Below are positions 1 to 6,529 of a DNA stretch of 16,894 nt, one piece after another. Source of the DNA: Oscillospiraceae bacterium. Its GTDB lineage: Bacteria > Bacillota > Clostridia > Oscillospirales > Ruminococcaceae. The stretch is taken from positions 1-16,894 of the forward strand of contig JAGBFZ010000133.1 of NCBI GenBank assembly GCA_018110855.1. The letters are read 5' to 3'. The number at the start of each line of letters is the position of its first letter. Position 1 is the stretch's first letter. The notes under the pieces were generated by a model. The model did not search any database. It saw only the letters and a program-made list of their open reading frames with translations, and was not told where the DNA came from. A program made the translations under genes and the position numbers.

Positions 1-30
1 GTCCTGAGCCAGGATCAAACTCTTTAGTAA
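1..30 (-). rRNA. rrs: 16S ribosomal RNA, 5' end only
   Basis: The reverse complement of positions 1-23 reads AGAGTTTGATCCTGGCTCAG followed by GAC, the near-universal 5' segment of bacterial 16S rRNA (the 27F primer site). Aligned with E. coli numbering, position 23 is about base 8, so the mature 5' end should lie near position 30. The rest of the gene runs off the left edge. The match identifies the gene; the exact processing site is inferred. Confidence 0.96.
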
Positions 31-231
31 GTTTGTATTTAATATGCTTTCGCATTTTAAATCATATCCTGTCCAGTTCTTTCAAACTGACTTCTTATGG
101 TTTTTTAGTCTTTTCCTTGACTTCTTAATACTCTTCGCCAACCTTTCGGTTAGCTCGGAATTTCAAGGGTTTCTTTGGTCATTCATTGTTCAATTTTCAA
201 GGTTCTGAGTTGCTCTCTCTCGGGAGAGAAC
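31..231 (-). other. pre-16S rRNA leader with processing and antitermination-type elements
   Basis: This non-coding stretch lies between the proximal rRNA promoter and 16S. In the minus-strand transcript I see three things. A hairpin at 208-232 (CTCTC/GAGAG core flanked by AGTT/AACT) sits at the very start of the P2 transcript. A conserved-looking element at about 187-204 reads AACCTTGAAAATTGAACAA, like the leader and spacer boxes of Firmicutes rRNA operons. GNRA-capped hairpins sit at 138-155 (GCTAACC-GAAA-GGTTGGC) and about 46-57 (ATGC-GAAA-GCAT). Their role in RNase III processing or Nus-type antitermination is inferred. I found no ORF here worth calling and no tRNA. Confidence 0.7.
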
Positions 232-237
232 TTTTTA

Positions 238-266
238 ATTATATCACGTTCATTCAGATTTGTCAA
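238..266 (-). promoter_or_regulatory. rRNA operon promoter P2 (proximal)
   Basis: On the minus strand the -35 is TTGACA (266-261, perfect consensus) and the -10 is TATAAT (243-238, perfect), with a 17-nt spacer and TG one base upstream of the -10 (extended -10). Upstream is an A/T-rich tract (about 267-295) that could act as an UP element. The base 7 nt after the -10 is G (position 231), which fits GTP-initiated, growth-rate-controlled rRNA promoters known in Bacillus. The start site is inferred. Confidence 0.92.
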
Positions 267-367
267 AGAACTTTTTGTATGTTCTTTTTTAACCATTCAT
301 GAACACCCGCTCTCGTTTACGTTTCTTCCGTTCTTTTCGGATTATCCGTATCACCGACAGCTTTATT

Positions 368-396
368 ATCTTACCATATTATTTCCTCTTTGTCAA
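368..396 (-). promoter_or_regulatory. rRNA operon promoter P1 (distal)
   Basis: On the minus strand a perfect TTGACA (396-391), a 17-nt spacer and TAAGAT (373-368) are seen, with TGG directly before the -10 (extended -10). The seventh base after the -10 is again G (361), as in P2. The pair lies 130 bp apart, the usual tandem layout of rRNA promoters. The interval from P1 back to the preceding gene (397-480) has no second strong promoter and no clear intrinsic terminator. Confidence 0.85.
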
Positions 397-480
397 GCAC
401 TTTTCGACCGGTTTTTCAGATTTGGTGAAAATGCTGTATTAATCGCAGTCTTTACCCGTTTTTCACTGTTATTATACACA

Positions 481-1743
481 TCACATCAACGTTTCAAGAA
501 ATGCTGCAAGCTGAGCCGCAGCCTTTTTATGTGTTGCCACAGACGGGTGGTAATCTCCTCCGTAGCCGTCCTCCTCGCTCTGATAGTCAAATTTCATGGT
601 ATGAATGCGGTCGTCCGAATTGTCACGGGAAAAATCCTCCGCTGCTTCCTCTATCTGACCGAAAAGCTCCGCTCCCATTATTCCCATGGTGCAGACGATC
701 TCGGCGTCGGGATTATGCTGTCTCACATCTCCGAGAAATGCATAATATGCCTCATAAAATTCGTACTGTCTGTCCTCGTCTCTGCCTGTGTAGCTGTAAT
801 CATTGGTGCCGATATTTATCACAACAATATCGCTGCCCTCACCGAAATCCCATTCAGAAAGAGGCTCGATACCCCTGCGCTGTTCAAAATTCGTATCTGT
901 GTACTTATACACATCATTCAGAAGAAGGTAATCCTCCCGCTCGCCCACAGTATCGGTATAATTGGAAATAAGACCCAGCCCGCTTATGCATACAAGGCTG
1001 TAATCCGCATTGAGAGCATTGGCGGTCAGATATCCGTATGTCGCCGCACCGTTCTCATAATCGCAGTTAAATCCATACTCGGGACCGTCTGCCTCATTTG
1101 AATATCCGCAGGTTATGGAATCACCGATAACCTCGATCTGAAGCTCCTTTTCGGCGGCGGGTGCGATCCTGCTCGCATTGCAGGTAATGGACTTTATACC
1201 CGTATTCGTCATCTGATTTTCCGTGAGCTTCACAATGGCGATCTCCGCATTTCTCAGCTCCTCGCCCTCATAAAGAATATAGCTCTGCTCCCCATCCTCA
1301 AGACGGATACGTTTGGTAAGCTCGCCGTTTATCTCAACGCCGATCCAGCCCTGCTGCCTGTCGGAATATGCTCCGCCGTTGGAAACAAGCACAGCCTCCG
1401 CCCTGTCACCCGTCATGTTGAAGCGGACTGCGGAGCAGGTGTAGGAAAGATAGCTGATATCGTTGTATTCAATATGCCTGCCGCTGTATTTCACAGACTC
1501 TGCCGAGGGAACGAAGGTGATCTCCTCGGGACGAGGTGAATAAAAATACGGGACCCCCTCCATGCCCTTGCCCTCGGCTTCGGGGTCGATGTCGTGAACT
1601 GCCTCGGATGTGGTTTCCTCGGTCTGCGAAAGGGCAGCAGTTTCCGACGGCTGAGCATAGGAGGTCACAGGCTCGCCCGTTTTGCTCTCGCCGCAGCCCG
1701 TCAGCAGAAGCAGCGCAAATATCACACCGTATTTTTTATTCAT
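481..1743 (-). CDS. lipoprotein SGNH esterase, CE2-type carbohydrate acetylesterase
   Basis: This 420-aa protein is probably a lipid-anchored, extracytoplasmic deacetylase acting on acetylated polysaccharide. Residues 1-17 are a signal peptide ending in lipobox LLTGC (Cys17). A low-complexity Ser/Thr/Glu linker runs to about residue 60. A beta-rich domain (about 65-195) matches the jelly-roll of family CE2, and an SGNH domain follows (about 200-420). Visible blocks are GDSIT (nucleophile Ser209), IGTND (312-315, oxyanion Asn314) and GGDYHPS (Asp397, His399). The two-domain order jelly-roll then SGNH is characteristic of CE2 esterases, which remove acetyl groups from xylan or mannan. The start is preceded by GGGAGA and an own promoter. 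Substrate is inferred; it could be another polysaccharide or peptidoglycan O-acetyl esterase. It is transcribed towards the rRNA operon. Confidence 0.88.
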   Translation of the reverse strand: MNKKYGVIFALLLLTGCGESKTGEPVTSYAQPSETAALSQTEETTSEAVHDIDPEAEGKGMEGVPYFYSPRPEEITFVPSAESVKYSGRHIEYNDISYLSYTCSAVRFNMTGDRAEAVLVSNGGAYSDRQQGWIGVEINGELTKRIRLEDGEQSYILYEGEELRNAEIAIVKLTENQMTNTGIKSITCNASRIAPAAEKELQIEVIGDSITCGYSNEADGPEYGFNCDYENGAATYGYLTANALNADYSLVCISGLGLISNYTDTVGEREDYLLLNDVYKYTDTNFEQRRGIEPLSEWDFGEGSDIVVINIGTNDYSYTGRDEDRQYEFYEAYYAFLGDVRQHNPDAEIVCTMGIMGAELFGQIEEAAEDFSRDNSDDRIHTMKFDYQSEEDGYGGDYHPSVATHKKAAAQLAAFLETLM

Positions 1744-1779
1744 TCTTTTCCATCTCCCTCGTTTTATACATTATAATGT

Positions 1780-1808
1780 ATTATACCACATTTTTCGCAT
1801 ATTTACAA
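1780..1808 (-). promoter_or_regulatory. promoter of the CE2-type esterase gene
   Basis: On the minus strand the -10 is TATAAT (1785-1780) with TGG directly upstream (extended -10). Seventeen bases further is TTGTAA (1808-1803), a 4/6 match to the -35 consensus. It lies in the 80-bp gap after the previous gene. A second TATAAT at 1775-1770 has no matching -35. The strong extended -10 makes separate transcription of the esterase likely. Confidence 0.68.
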
Positions 1809-1823
1809 GTCTCATTTCGTTAA

Positions 1824-2666
1824 CTATGACGATAGTTGATCTTTTCCGACAGCGCTTTCTCTTTTACGCTCGACAGCCGCCTTCATTTGCTCAAAACACG
1901 GCTCCAATATCTCTCCAATATCAGAACATTTTGTTTTTTCTATAAGCTCCTCCGCTTCGTCAAGCCTTCTCAGGTTAATAAGTGCATTCAATCTGCACTG
2001 AAAAGCAGCCATTCGGGACACCATACCACCGCTGTCAAATTTATCCGCTTCTCTGAGCGCACCTTCATAATTTCCGCACAAAAGAAGATATGACGACCTC
2101 ATTTTTATCATATTCATGTTATTTTCAAACCCGCTCGACTCGATCTCTCCGCAAAGCCGCTCATACTGCTCCTTGGCAAGAGAATGGTCGCCGTTTATCA
2201 TGGCGATATCCATTTTGACCGAATAATAAACAATAAGCCAGTCAAGCTCCCCGTCCCGCTTCAGCTCCTCGGGGCTTACCGAATCAATGTATTCACTGCA
2301 TTTCGCCATATCCCGAGCATTTCCACAATGAGCCGCAAGCAATATCCCGAGATAATTTTTATTGCAGCCGAATTTTGTATTCTTCCTGCTGTATTCAAGC
2401 TCCGATTCAAGAAATTTCACGGCAGCGGAATAATCCGATTGACATAATTTTACATATTCGGGCATGATATTCCTTATAAAATGCCGCTCCTCCTTATGAG
2501 CAAGCCGCAGTCCCGCCGCTATTAACGCAATGAAGCCGCCTATCCCTATGATCAGAGCAGCAAGGGCAGGCAAATACATCTCAAGGCAGAGAAATAGCAA
2601 AAACAGTATAAAGAAAACTGTCAGGAAAACCTTTGCCGCCTTTGATATCCTGCTGTCTATTTCCAT
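1824..2666 (-). CDS. membrane protein with a cytoplasmic TPR-like helical domain
   Basis: I do not recognise a named family. The 280-aa protein starts with two hydrophobic helices (about 11-30 and 31-52) forming a hairpin, followed by an alpha-helical region (about 60-265). That region is rich in TPR-like patterns, for example the helices around 75-95, 150-172, 186-207 and 222-244, with alternating Leu/Ala/Tyr positions. The tail is charged. With N and C termini on the same side, the helical domain is probably cytoplasmic and may bind a partner protein. The ATG lies 5 nt after the stop of the GH25 muramidase gene. Its ribosome site AGAGGTGA is inside the end of that gene, so the two are almost certainly translationally coupled. 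A 6-bp hairpin (AACTAT/ATAGTT, 1822-1837) spans the stop codon but lacks a T-run. Confidence 0.85.
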   Translation of the reverse strand: MEIDSRISKAAKVFLTVFFILFLLFLCLEMYLPALAALIIGIGGFIALIAAGLRLAHKEERHFIRNIMPEYVKLCQSDYSAAVKFLESELEYSRKNTKFGCNKNYLGILLAAHCGNARDMAKCSEYIDSVSPEELKRDGELDWLIVYYSVKMDIAMINGDHSLAKEQYERLCGEIESSGFENNMNMIKMRSSYLLLCGNYEGALREADKFDSGGMVSRMAAFQCRLNALINLRRLDEAEELIEKTKCSDIGEILEPCFEQMKAAVERKRESAVGKDQLSS

Positions 2667-2671
2667 TCAGC

Positions 2672-3646
2672 TCACCTCTTGACCTTTGAATAATCCACAA
2701 GGCTCATATTCAGGTCAACATCCCCCTCAATGCCGTTCACACGTCCGTCCGAGGCATACTGCCACATGGTGAAATAATAGGGATATTCGGGAATTTCTCT
2801 GTATTCCGCCAGCCAGAAATCGAAGCCTGCAAGCCTGCTCATGTCCAGCTTTGTAAGAGCCATTTTCTTCACACTGTATATCATGGGAATGTGCCCGCCC
2901 TGTGCAATGCGGTTGCAGAATGCGGCGGCGCATTTATTCAGAACATCTGCGGAAACATCATTGGTGCGGGCAGTTTCTTCACCCACTATCTCCCAGTCAA
3001 ACACCACGGGATACATTATTTCATAGCCCTCGATCTCCCGAAGAACCGTTTCCGCTTCCTCAACGGCTTCTTCGACAGTGACTGCCTGAGAATAGAAATA
3101 AACGCCGATGTCAAGCCCTGCCTCAAGAGCGCCCTCGGCATATTCGTGAAAGCGCTCGTCTATGTTTATCTGCCCCGATTCATAGCCCCGATAGCCGAGC
3201 CTTATCATGGCAAAATCAACGCCGTCAGCCTTAACAGCCTCCCAGTCGATATCCCTCTGATGATAGGACACGTCCACGCCTGTTTTATTGACCCTTGCCC
3301 CGTCTATGTAATAATGCTTGAAGCCGTTTTCAAGCTTCACATTTTCAAAATCCATCTCGTGACGGGGAACATCGGAAAGAGCCGCAAGCCATGTGTCGCC
3401 GTAGGTGGGGTCATTGAGATTTATAACGTCCTTTTCCCCGTAGTATTCAAACACCCTTGACGCCTCAGCGGATATGTATTCCTCGTCCTCCCGCAGAGCC
3501 TTCTCAAGCCTTGCGGAATTAATCCCCAGAGCCGCAAGAGAAATGCCCATTATTATAATTATGAGATTTCTCGGGTCCCATCTAATCCTTTTACGAGGCT
3601 TTCCCTCCTCATATTGAAGGGGAGCAGCGCTCTTTTTATCCTCCAT
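2672..3646 (-). CDS. membrane-anchored GH25 muramidase (lysozyme)
   Basis: This 324-aa protein should hydrolyse the MurNAc-GlcNAc beta-1,4 bond of peptidoglycan outside the membrane. A basic N-terminus precedes one transmembrane helix (about 27-44) without a signal-peptidase site, so it is a type II membrane anchor. A linker (45-120) leads to a GH25 domain (121-320). Family motifs are visible: GVDVSYHQ at 123-130 (Asp125), FAMIRLGYRG at 145-154, GVYFYSQA at 181-188, and VVFDWEI at 214-220, carrying the DxE pair Asp217/Glu219 that forms the catalytic site in GH25. The C-terminal block at 294-313 (MWQYASDG...VDLN) is also typical. All expected catalytic residues are present. The ATG has AGGAAG about 8 nt upstream. 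It is coupled to the downstream TPR-like membrane protein, a likely partner or regulator (inference). Confidence 0.94.
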   Translation of the reverse strand: MEDKKSAAPLQYEEGKPRKRIRWDPRNLIIIIMGISLAALGINSARLEKALREDEEYISAEASRVFEYYGEKDVINLNDPTYGDTWLAALSDVPRHEMDFENVKLENGFKHYYIDGARVNKTGVDVSYHQRDIDWEAVKADGVDFAMIRLGYRGYESGQINIDERFHEYAEGALEAGLDIGVYFYSQAVTVEEAVEEAETVLREIEGYEIMYPVVFDWEIVGEETARTNDVSADVLNKCAAAFCNRIAQGGHIPMIYSVKKMALTKLDMSRLAGFDFWLAEYREIPEYPYYFTMWQYASDGRVNGIEGDVDLNMSLVDYSKVKR

Positions 3647-3669
3647 GAATCAACTTCCTTTGTAAAATT

Positions 3670-3698
3670 TTTATGAATCTTCCTTAGGCTCTTGACAA
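3670..3698 (-). promoter_or_regulatory. possible promoter of the GH25 muramidase gene
   Basis: On the minus strand TTGTCA (3698-3693, 5/6 match) and CATAAA (3675-3670, 4/6 match) are 17 nt apart, in the 76-bp gap before the muramidase gene. The -10 is weak, so this is tentative. The -35 lies inside the loop of a 9-bp inverted repeat (3684-3737). Confidence 0.35.
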
Positions 3699-3737
3699 AT
3701 AAGAACGTATGTGCTATAACAATTATACAGAGCCTAA
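3684..3737. repeat. 9-bp inverted repeat around the transporter stop codon
   Basis: TTAGGCTCT at 3684-3692 is an exact reverse complement of AGAGCCTAA at 3729-3737, with 36 bases between. One arm is inside the last codons of the AEC gene; the other is in the intergenic gap upstream of the muramidase. No T-run follows directly, so it is not a classical terminator. It may be an operator or a 3'-end structure, or chance. Confidence 0.4.
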
Positions 3738-4676
3738 CATTACCATAAGGGGCAGTGTGGCTGCCGAAAGCAGCGTTGTTACTGCAAATATTACCGCTGC
3801 CATTTCGGGGCATTTTTTGTATCTGATGGCAAACATTGTTCCCGTTGCCGCCGCAGGACAGCCCGCCGCCGCCATTACCACCATAAACACCATATGAGGA
3901 ATGGGGAACCATCTGAATATGAGCCAGAAAAGAACGGGGCATACAATAAGACGAAGAAATGCCGCACGGTATACGCCCATATTCCTGATATGCTCCCCGA
4001 TGACCGTCTGACTTATGGTAACGCCTGCACAAAGCATTGCAAGAGGCGTATTCATGCCGCCAACATAGTCAGCTGCCGAAAGAACCACTCCCACAGCCGC
4101 ATTTACAAACGTCGGGAAGGATATTTCCGACAGTACGGGACGGATAAGGAAGGTCACAAGTCCCAGCATTGTTGCAATGATGGCAGGAGATGTAAGTACC
4201 TTTTTAAGAGAGGTCTTCTGCTCCTTTCCTCCGAAGGAGATAACGCCGTGGGTCCAGACCATGATATTAAAAACGGTAACGTAGCCTGTGAGATAAAACA
4301 CGCCCTCTGCGCCGAAAAGCCCGTTGATAAGGGGGATTCCCATGAATGCGCAGTTTGAATATACGGCGGCAAACTGCTCCACCCGACCCTCGTCGGTTTT
4401 ATTTTTTCTGTAAAGAAAAGCAAGCAGCAGTATCATAATGCCATAGGAAATGAAACCAAGCAGCACCGAAAGTCCAAGCCCGAAAAGAAGCTCTATATTG
4501 AAATCCTGCTGATATGACATGAAAATGAGGATGGGATTTACCACCTCAAGAACAAAGCCTGAAAGCTTTGAATTTGTCTCCTTATTTATAAGCCCTTTCT
4601 TTCCGCAGAGAAAGCCTAAGGACACAAGTATGAACATTACTGCGATCTGCTTCACGCAGATAAGTGAAAGCTCCAT
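3723..4676 (-). CDS. AEC (auxin efflux carrier) family transporter
   Basis: This is a 317-aa integral membrane protein with about ten hydrophobic segments in the 5+5 arrangement of the AEC/membrane transport protein family. The start reads MELSLICVKQIAVMFILVSL and is followed by the conserved G-x-L...N-x-x-L-S-x-x-V-x-x-x-x-x-P region (residues 36-48, with NPI in the first repeat). In the second half, TPLAMLCAGV at about 210-219 matches the family's 'PLAMLxxG' repeat signature. Bacterial members export or import small carboxylates such as malate, or amino-acid-like anions; the substrate here cannot be told. It follows the CPBP-like membrane gene by 28 bp, with no visible terminator between, so it is probably the end of that operon. 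The ribosome site is GGCAGG, a little distant from the ATG. Confidence 0.9.
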   Translation of the reverse strand: MELSLICVKQIAVMFILVSLGFLCGKKGLINKETNSKLSGFVLEVVNPILIFMSYQQDFNIELLFGLGLSVLLGFISYGIMILLLAFLYRKNKTDEGRVEQFAAVYSNCAFMGIPLINGLFGAEGVFYLTGYVTVFNIMVWTHGVISFGGKEQKTSLKKVLTSPAIIATMLGLVTFLIRPVLSEISFPTFVNAAVGVVLSAADYVGGMNTPLAMLCAGVTISQTVIGEHIRNMGVYRAAFLRLIVCPVLFWLIFRWFPIPHMVFMVVMAAAGCPAAATGTMFAIRYKKCPEMAAVIFAVTTLLSAATLPLMVMLGSV

Positions 4677-4704
4677 TTTTATAAGACCTGCCTTTGAAAA
4701 TGCA

Positions 4705-5475
4705 TCAATAATTCAGAAATTCCTTTTTCTCCTTCTTCTCCCTGCGTATCTCGAGGAACATTGAAAATGCGCAGAGAACTGCCATTATGGGTGCGCCCAG
4801 ATCTGTCTCGAAATTTTTTCCTCCCGTGGTGAATGCTTCGCACACCTGCGACATCACCTGATGAGCAAACAAAAACGCCGCAGCCGAACGCATATCTCCC
4901 ATTCCGAGAATGAGCATTCCCGCCGCTGTTCCGATAATAGCGTAATATGCCGCTGCGGGGAGAAGGATATCGTGAGCCACCACTCCCGAAAGCACCTCAA
5001 CAGCAGATAATAAGCCGAATATGAGTGAGGAAATTATTATTGCGGGTATGGCGCCGAAATCGCTTATCAGGATATGATAGAAATATCCGAAAACCACTAT
5101 GGCAAGGAACAGTCCCGAAGCAGCCGAATCAAGCATTATTTTGGTGATATCGCAATCCGCAAACCAGTTAAACTGTCTCACATTGAAGGCAAGCGCCACA
5201 AGAGGTCCTGCCACCGCTGCTCCGAAGCCCCACAGTCCTCCTATTATCACATTCTGAAGGAAATATCCCTTTGCAAAAAAAGAACAGGAATTTCTCTCTA
5301 TCACTGTGAGGAAAAACCATGTGATGACTGCCGCCGCCAGCGGAGGGATCAGCTTATTAAAAGGGGCGGGAACAAGTCTCAGCGAAAAATAATTCGCCGC
5401 CTCGCACAATATCAGAAAAAAGCTCAGCTTTATCATTGTGACGAGAAAGAATTTTCCGTATGCCCTGTCTGCCAT
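4705..5475 (-). CDS. polytopic membrane protein, degenerate CPBP-protease-like
   Basis: The protein is 256 aa from the ATG chosen here, with about eight hydrophobic helices and a basic, Lys/Glu-rich tail. It is not confidently a known family, but the C-terminal half is laid out like a CPBP (CAAX-like, bacteriocin-processing) intramembrane protease. In numbering from the alternative GTG at 5484, the equivalents of EExxxR, FxxxH and HxxxN are V131-F132...Y136, F156-GLL-S160 and H208-QVM-S212. Most catalytic residues are therefore missing and an enzyme is unlikely. Start choice: GTG at 5484 directly abuts the upstream TGA without a good ribosome site, while ATG at 5475 has GAG 8 nt upstream; both are possible. 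It follows the TPR-like gene within 10 bp and is probably in one operon with it. A scaffold or sensor role is only a guess. Confidence 0.8.
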   Translation of the reverse strand: MADRAYGKFFLVTMIKLSFFLILCEAANYFSLRLVPAPFNKLIPPLAAAVITWFFLTVIERNSCSFFAKGYFLQNVIIGGLWGFGAAVAGPLVALAFNVRQFNWFADCDITKIMLDSAASGLFLAIVVFGYFYHILISDFGAIPAIIISSLIFGLLSAVEVLSGVVAHDILLPAAAYYAIIGTAAGMLILGMGDMRSAAAFLFAHQVMSQVCEAFTTGGKNFETDLGAPIMAVLCAFSMFLEIRREKKEKKEFLNY

Positions 5476-5484
5476 ATGTATCAC

Positions 5485-6171
5485 TCACTTTCTTTTTTTC
5501 TTTTTTCCGCCGCTGCCGCCTTTTCGGGGAACAGCATTTATCATAAGACGAAGGCGGTTTACCTCGGCGGTTATATCTCCCATGCCGATATATCGCCCGA
5601 AGCCAAGCTCAGCGATCTCAGCCGCCCGCTCCTTCATATCAAGCTTCAGCATTGTCCTGACAATGCATATATCCGCCATAAGGGTGCAGCGTGGATCAGG
5701 CTCGCTGAGGAGCTTAATAAATACAGTCACTGCATTTTCATACCGCTTTGCGATATATTCCTTTATTCCTATGGTGCGCCGCATCACAAGGGAATTACCC
5801 GAAAGTATATGCTTATTCTGCTCCTCATAGACCTCTCTTATCCGCTGTGGCTTTTCAAGCAGAAAAAGGCAGAGGATATAATTATTTGCAAATACATGGG
5901 CGACCGGCTTTGTCAGCTTTGTGATATCCGTCTGCTCAAAGGCTGCAAGAGCGTCTCTCAGCCTTCCCATGAACAGAAGCGCCTGTGCCGTAAGCGCTTT
6001 GCCTTCCTCTTTTTCCTTTTGGCTGCCTGCACTTTCACATTCGGCGGCGAGCATTTTCAGATATTCGTCATTGTAGCCATGCTCCGCAAGATAGACTGCG
6101 GAATCTGCGTAATGACCGCTCATTTTAAGAAATCCCTTAACGGTTTCCTTCAGGCTTTTCATCGCTCTCAT
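5485..6171 (-). CDS. soluble TPR-like helical protein with polybasic tail
   Basis: The protein is 228 aa, all-alpha by composition, with no signal peptide or membrane helix. TPR-like helix pairs are visible at about 56-80 (EGKALTAQALLFMGRLRDAL...), 134-155 and 163-190, each with the Ala/Gly/Leu spacing of TPR repeats. The last 15 residues are Gly/Lys/Arg-rich and end in seven basic residues (KKKKRK region), a possible membrane-surface or nucleic-acid contact. The ATG overlaps the stop of the upstream 3-helix membrane gene in an ATGA junction, so the two are translationally coupled. The second Met (residue 4, at 6162) is an alternative start. It may dock on the neighbouring membrane proteins (inference). 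No family name is supported. Confidence 0.85.
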   Translation of the reverse strand: MRAMKSLKETVKGFLKMSGHYADSAVYLAEHGYNDEYLKMLAAECESAGSQKEKEEGKALTAQALLFMGRLRDALAAFEQTDITKLTKPVAHVFANNYILCLFLLEKPQRIREVYEEQNKHILSGNSLVMRRTIGIKEYIAKRYENAVTVFIKLLSEPDPRCTLMADICIVRTMLKLDMKERAAEIAELGFGRYIGMGDITAEVNRLRLMINAVPRKGGSGGKKKKRK

Positions 6172-6500
6172 TTGTTCACATACCTTTTAGAGAATTTCAG
6201 CTTTATCACAAGGGAAACGATCGCATCGGCTATGAGCAGGAAGCCCATGAAGCCGTGGATAAGAGTGGTTGCCGTATCATAGCCGTAGGTAAACGCCACT
6301 ATAAGGAAAAATCCTCCCGCAAAAATCAGCATGGCTATTTTCAGATATTTCACGCAGAGTGCGGCGTATTCGGACAATTCCTCGCCACCCGCTCTTATGC
6401 TTCTGATTATTCCGAAAAAGTCAATTGCAGCCACGATGAAAAGCATGGCAAGTATGGCATCGTATATCCATCCATAGCTGAATATATCTATCTTATTCAT
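6168..6500 (-). CDS. small three-helix membrane protein, unknown function
   Basis: The protein is 110 aa with three hydrophobic segments (about 12-34, 50-71 and 77-100) and a short basic tail (KLKFSKRYVNK). I recognise no family. The ATG is preceded by AAAGGG about 8 nt upstream, a good ribosome site. It starts 29 bp after the S41-like gene and ends in a 4-bp overlap (ATGA) with the TPR-like gene, so the S41-like, 3-helix, TPR-like and CPBP-like genes form one tight cluster. The shared transcription suggests a membrane complex, but nothing in the sequence gives its job. Confidence 0.82.
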   Translation of the reverse strand: MNKIDIFSYGWIYDAILAMLFIVAAIDFFGIIRSIRAGGEELSEYAALCVKYLKIAMLIFAGGFFLIVAFTYGYDTATTLIHGFMGFLLIADAIVSLVIKLKFSKRYVNK

Positions 6501-6529
6501 AATATTTTCCCTTTCAGTATATTCCGAAA

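Noticed and set aside
208..240. Plus-strand hairpin followed by CTTTTT resembling a terminator
   Set aside because: It coincides with the start of the P2 rRNA transcript on the other strand, and no plus-strand gene ends there. It is better explained as a leader hairpin.
175..1101. Plus-strand open frame of 308 codons over the esterase gene and rRNA leader
   Set aside because: It is antisense to a clear CE2-type esterase and extends into the rRNA promoter region, with no ribosome site or family motif.
5074..6282. Plus-strand open frame of 402 codons
   Set aside because: It runs antisense across three tightly packed minus-strand genes that have good starts and operon overlaps. Its His/Cys/Arg-rich translation is typical of a shadow frame.
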